Shown in pieces: positions 62,583 to 64,000 of a DNA stretch of 64,000 nt (position 1 is the stretch's first letter; every line of letters begins with the position of its first letter). Position numbers and translations under genes: made by a program. The stretch covers positions 1 through 64,000 of the forward strand of contig DASYHK010000004.1 of assembly GCA_035998685.1 (NCBI GenBank), read 5' to 3'. Under the pieces are notes generated by a model. That model was given only the letters and a program-made list of their open reading frames with translations, ran no database searches and had not been told where the DNA came from. This DNA comes from Devosia_A sp035998685 (GTDB taxonomy: Bacteria; Pseudomonadota; Alphaproteobacteria; Rhizobiales; Devosiaceae).

Positions 62583-62852
62583 ATGATGTGCCGCAACATC
62601 AAGACGCTGTTCAACTATGAGCCGCCGGCCAGCCCCGACGAGATCCGTGCCGCGGCACTGCAGTTCGTACGCAAGCTGAGCGGCTATACGCACCCCTCGA
62701 AGAAGAACGAGGCGGCGTTCGAGCACGCTGTCGACGAGGTGACCGTGGCGGCGCGGAAGCTCCTCGCGTCGCTGGAGACCTCGGCGCCGCCGCGCGACCG
62801 CGAAGTGGCAGCGGAGCGGGCGAGGGAGCGGGCCAGACTGCGGTATAGCTGA
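62583..62852 (+). CDS. DUF2277 domain-containing protein
   Basis: 89 residues; the N-terminus MMCRNIKTLFNYEPPASPDEIRAAALQFVRKLSGYTHPSKKNEAAF is the DUF2277 signature. An AGAGGAGG ribosome site fits ATG 62583 or 62586. Function unknown. Divergent from clpS. Confidence 0.92.
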   Translation: MMCRNIKTLFNYEPPASPDEIRAAALQFVRKLSGYTHPSKKNEAAFEHAVDEVTVAARKLLASLETSAPPRDREVAAERARERARLRYS

Positions 62853-62930
62853 GCCTGCGGATCGGATCTCCGGAGCGGAACCGATGGATTCCCCCGCCGT
62901 TGATTTCCCAGCAACAGGGAGATGCAGGCG

Positions 62931-63164
62931 ATGACCCCCGAGACATTCCGCAACTGGCTGGCCGAGCGCGGCTGCACCTTCGAGCAGACCGAGAGGCAGC
63001 GGGGCCAAGGCGTCGCTTCGGTGATCGTGCGGTGCGGATCGCGCCGGAGCGAACTGCCCAATGCCTCCTCCCGCAAGGACCTGGAGGACGAAGAGGTGCG
63101 GCGCATCATGGACGACCTTGACTTGCCCTATGACGAGTTGCCGGGGCCGCAGAGCCGGGTCTGA
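62931..63164 (+). CDS. Small protein resembling HicA-type fold
   Basis: 77 residues from ATG 62931, 9 bp after GGGAG (the ATG at 62922 is too close to it). MTPETFRNWLAERGCTFEQTERQRGQG...VRCGSRRSELPNASSRKDLEDEEVRRIMDDLDLPYDELPG has the pattern helix, strand, strand, helix of HicA/YcfA double-stranded-RNA-binding toxins, but the usual catalytic His in GSH is not seen and no HicB gene is adjacent. Assignment tentative. Confidence 0.55.
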   Translation: MTPETFRNWLAERGCTFEQTERQRGQGVASVIVRCGSRRSELPNASSRKDLEDEEVRRIMDDLDLPYDELPGPQSRV

Positions 63165-63177
63165 CGTCTGTTCCCGA

Positions 63178-64000
63178 TCAGGCGGCTTCGGGGGCAGCCT
63201 TGGCGCGGGCAAAGAAGATCGAGACTCGTACGCCCGAGCCGGTGCCGGGATCGACGGCAACGCGTGCATCGGCGTTCTGTTCGAGCGACTGCACGATCAA
63301 TGCGCTCATCTTGCCGGGCTGAGGCCATGTCGTCCCGGCGGGAAGACCGACGCCATCATCGGCCACGAGCACGCGGCATCCCGTCGCGTCGACGAGACTG
63401 TGCAGCGTGATGGTACCATGCTCGCGGCCCGGGAAGGCGTGCTTGAGAGCGTTTGTCAGCAGCTCGTTGACGACCAGGCCGGCCGGCATCGCGACGTTGA
63501 TGGAGACCGGCCACGCGTCCACCATGAGGTCGAGCCTTATGCCCTCCACCGCATGCGCCTGCATGACCGCTGAGGCGACTTGCGACAAGTAGGCACCGAG
63601 ATCGACGCTGTCCCCATGGTCTTCCCCGGCCAGCGCGTTGTAGAGCAGGGCGAGGGCGTTTATCCGCCCAGCCAGCCGCTCGAAGGCAAGTTCACTTTCC
63701 TCATCGGATCGATTGCGGGCTTCCAGCCGGATCAGCGCCGTAATCATCTGCAGGTTGTTCTTCACCCGATGTTGCAGCTCCCGCAGCAGGGTGTCCTTCT
63801 CGCGGAGCTGTTGCATCAGATCGCCGCTGGCGCCGCCGCCGGCATTGGTGCGCGCGAGGGCAACGAGGCGGAATACCGCTTTGCCATCATTGTCGAGGAT
63901 GATGTGGCACCAGGCGTCGATGGACAGCGGCGTGCTGCTGGGGACGATGAAGATCCCGAGATAATCCTCCTCATGCAGCACTGCCTCGCTGAGCCGGCGG
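63178..64000 (-). CDS. Sensor histidine kinase, HisKA_2/HWE type (partial)
   Basis: Open to the right edge, so the 5' part lies outside. The visible 274 codons contain the end of a PAS-like sensor (HIILDNDGKAVFRLVALAR), the dimerisation/phosphoacceptor motif LLRELQHRVKNNLQMITALIRLEARN (His71 by local count from GTG 63981), the N box LVVNELLTNALKHAFPG and G box VADDGVGLPAG. HisKA_2 kinases of alphaproteobacteria act in light or general stress signalling. Convergent with the small gene at 62931. Confidence 0.9.
   Translation of the reverse strand, partial: RRLSEAVLHEEDYLGIFIVPSSTPLSIDAWCHIILDNDGKAVFRLVALARTNAGGGASGDLMQQLREKDTLLRELQHRVKNNLQMITALIRLEARNRSDEESELAFERLAGRINALALLYNALAGEDHGDSVDLGAYLSQVASAVMQAHAVEGIRLDLMVDAWPVSINVAMPAGLVVNELLTNALKHAFPGREHGTITLHSLVDATGCRVLVADDGVGLPAGTTWPQPGKMSALIVQSLEQNADARVAVDPGTGSGVRVSIFFARAKAAPEAA

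Overview
The window reads as a piece of a GC-rich alphaproteobacterial chromosome. The housekeeping gene set and its order (prs, pgeF, midA, lgt; ybjN, proC; moaE, moaD, pgsA; uvrC; a LysR gene beside trxB; greA; carB; clpS), a uvrB with a long N-terminal extension and a DUF1127 mini-protein all point to Hyphomicrobiales. Devosiaceae is my best guess, by inference only. Genes are dense, many pairs overlap by ATGA, and GTG or TTG starts are common. No tRNA or rRNA gene was seen.

Layout. 0-16 kb: core metabolism and repair, namely PRPP synthetase, a polyphenol-oxidase-family protein, a MidA-type methyltransferase, lgt, ubiK, proC, a branched-chain aminotransferase, molybdopterin synthase, pgsA, DAHP synthase and uvrC. 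DAHP synthase is preceded by a striking attenuator with an aromatic leader peptide. 16-21.6 kb: small secreted proteins (three SH3-like paralogues, an excalibur protein) and three genes that look broken by single-base frameshifts. 21.6-24.1 kb: a lower-GC island carrying a complete retron: a PRTase-like protein, a winged-helix protein, an msr-msd RNA with clear a1/a2 repeats, and a retron reverse transcriptase. It is followed by a decayed copy of the 3' end of a DUF1905 gene and by palindromic repeats. 25-35 kb: uvrB, a three-gene ABC-2 exporter, two more SH3 proteins with crystallin-like tails, tdk and a thioesterase, and an EamA transporter.

35-46 kb: a cysteine-desulfurase-like protein, a CBS protein, a large periplasmic protein of unknown role and an aspartate-type aminotransferase. 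Next comes an array of five hairpins displaying CCTCCTCCC in their loops with three intrinsic terminators on the minus strand, which matches the cuckoo/CcsR small RNA family. A kinase-like gene, the LysR-trxB pair and greA follow. 46-64 kb: regulator-target pairs with visible operator palindromes (TetR/SnoaL, SDR-TetR, ArsR/SRPBCC), cspA, carB, a LysM protein, a cystine-type ABC transporter, an HtrA-like protein without its catalytic triad, clpS, and a sensor kinase cut by the right edge.

The strongest observations are the aroG attenuator with an apparently leaderless leader peptide, the retron with its non-coding RNA, and the cuckoo-type sRNA array. Coordinates of starts were adjusted wherever a ribosome binding site, domain boundary or ATGA overlap favoured an internal start.
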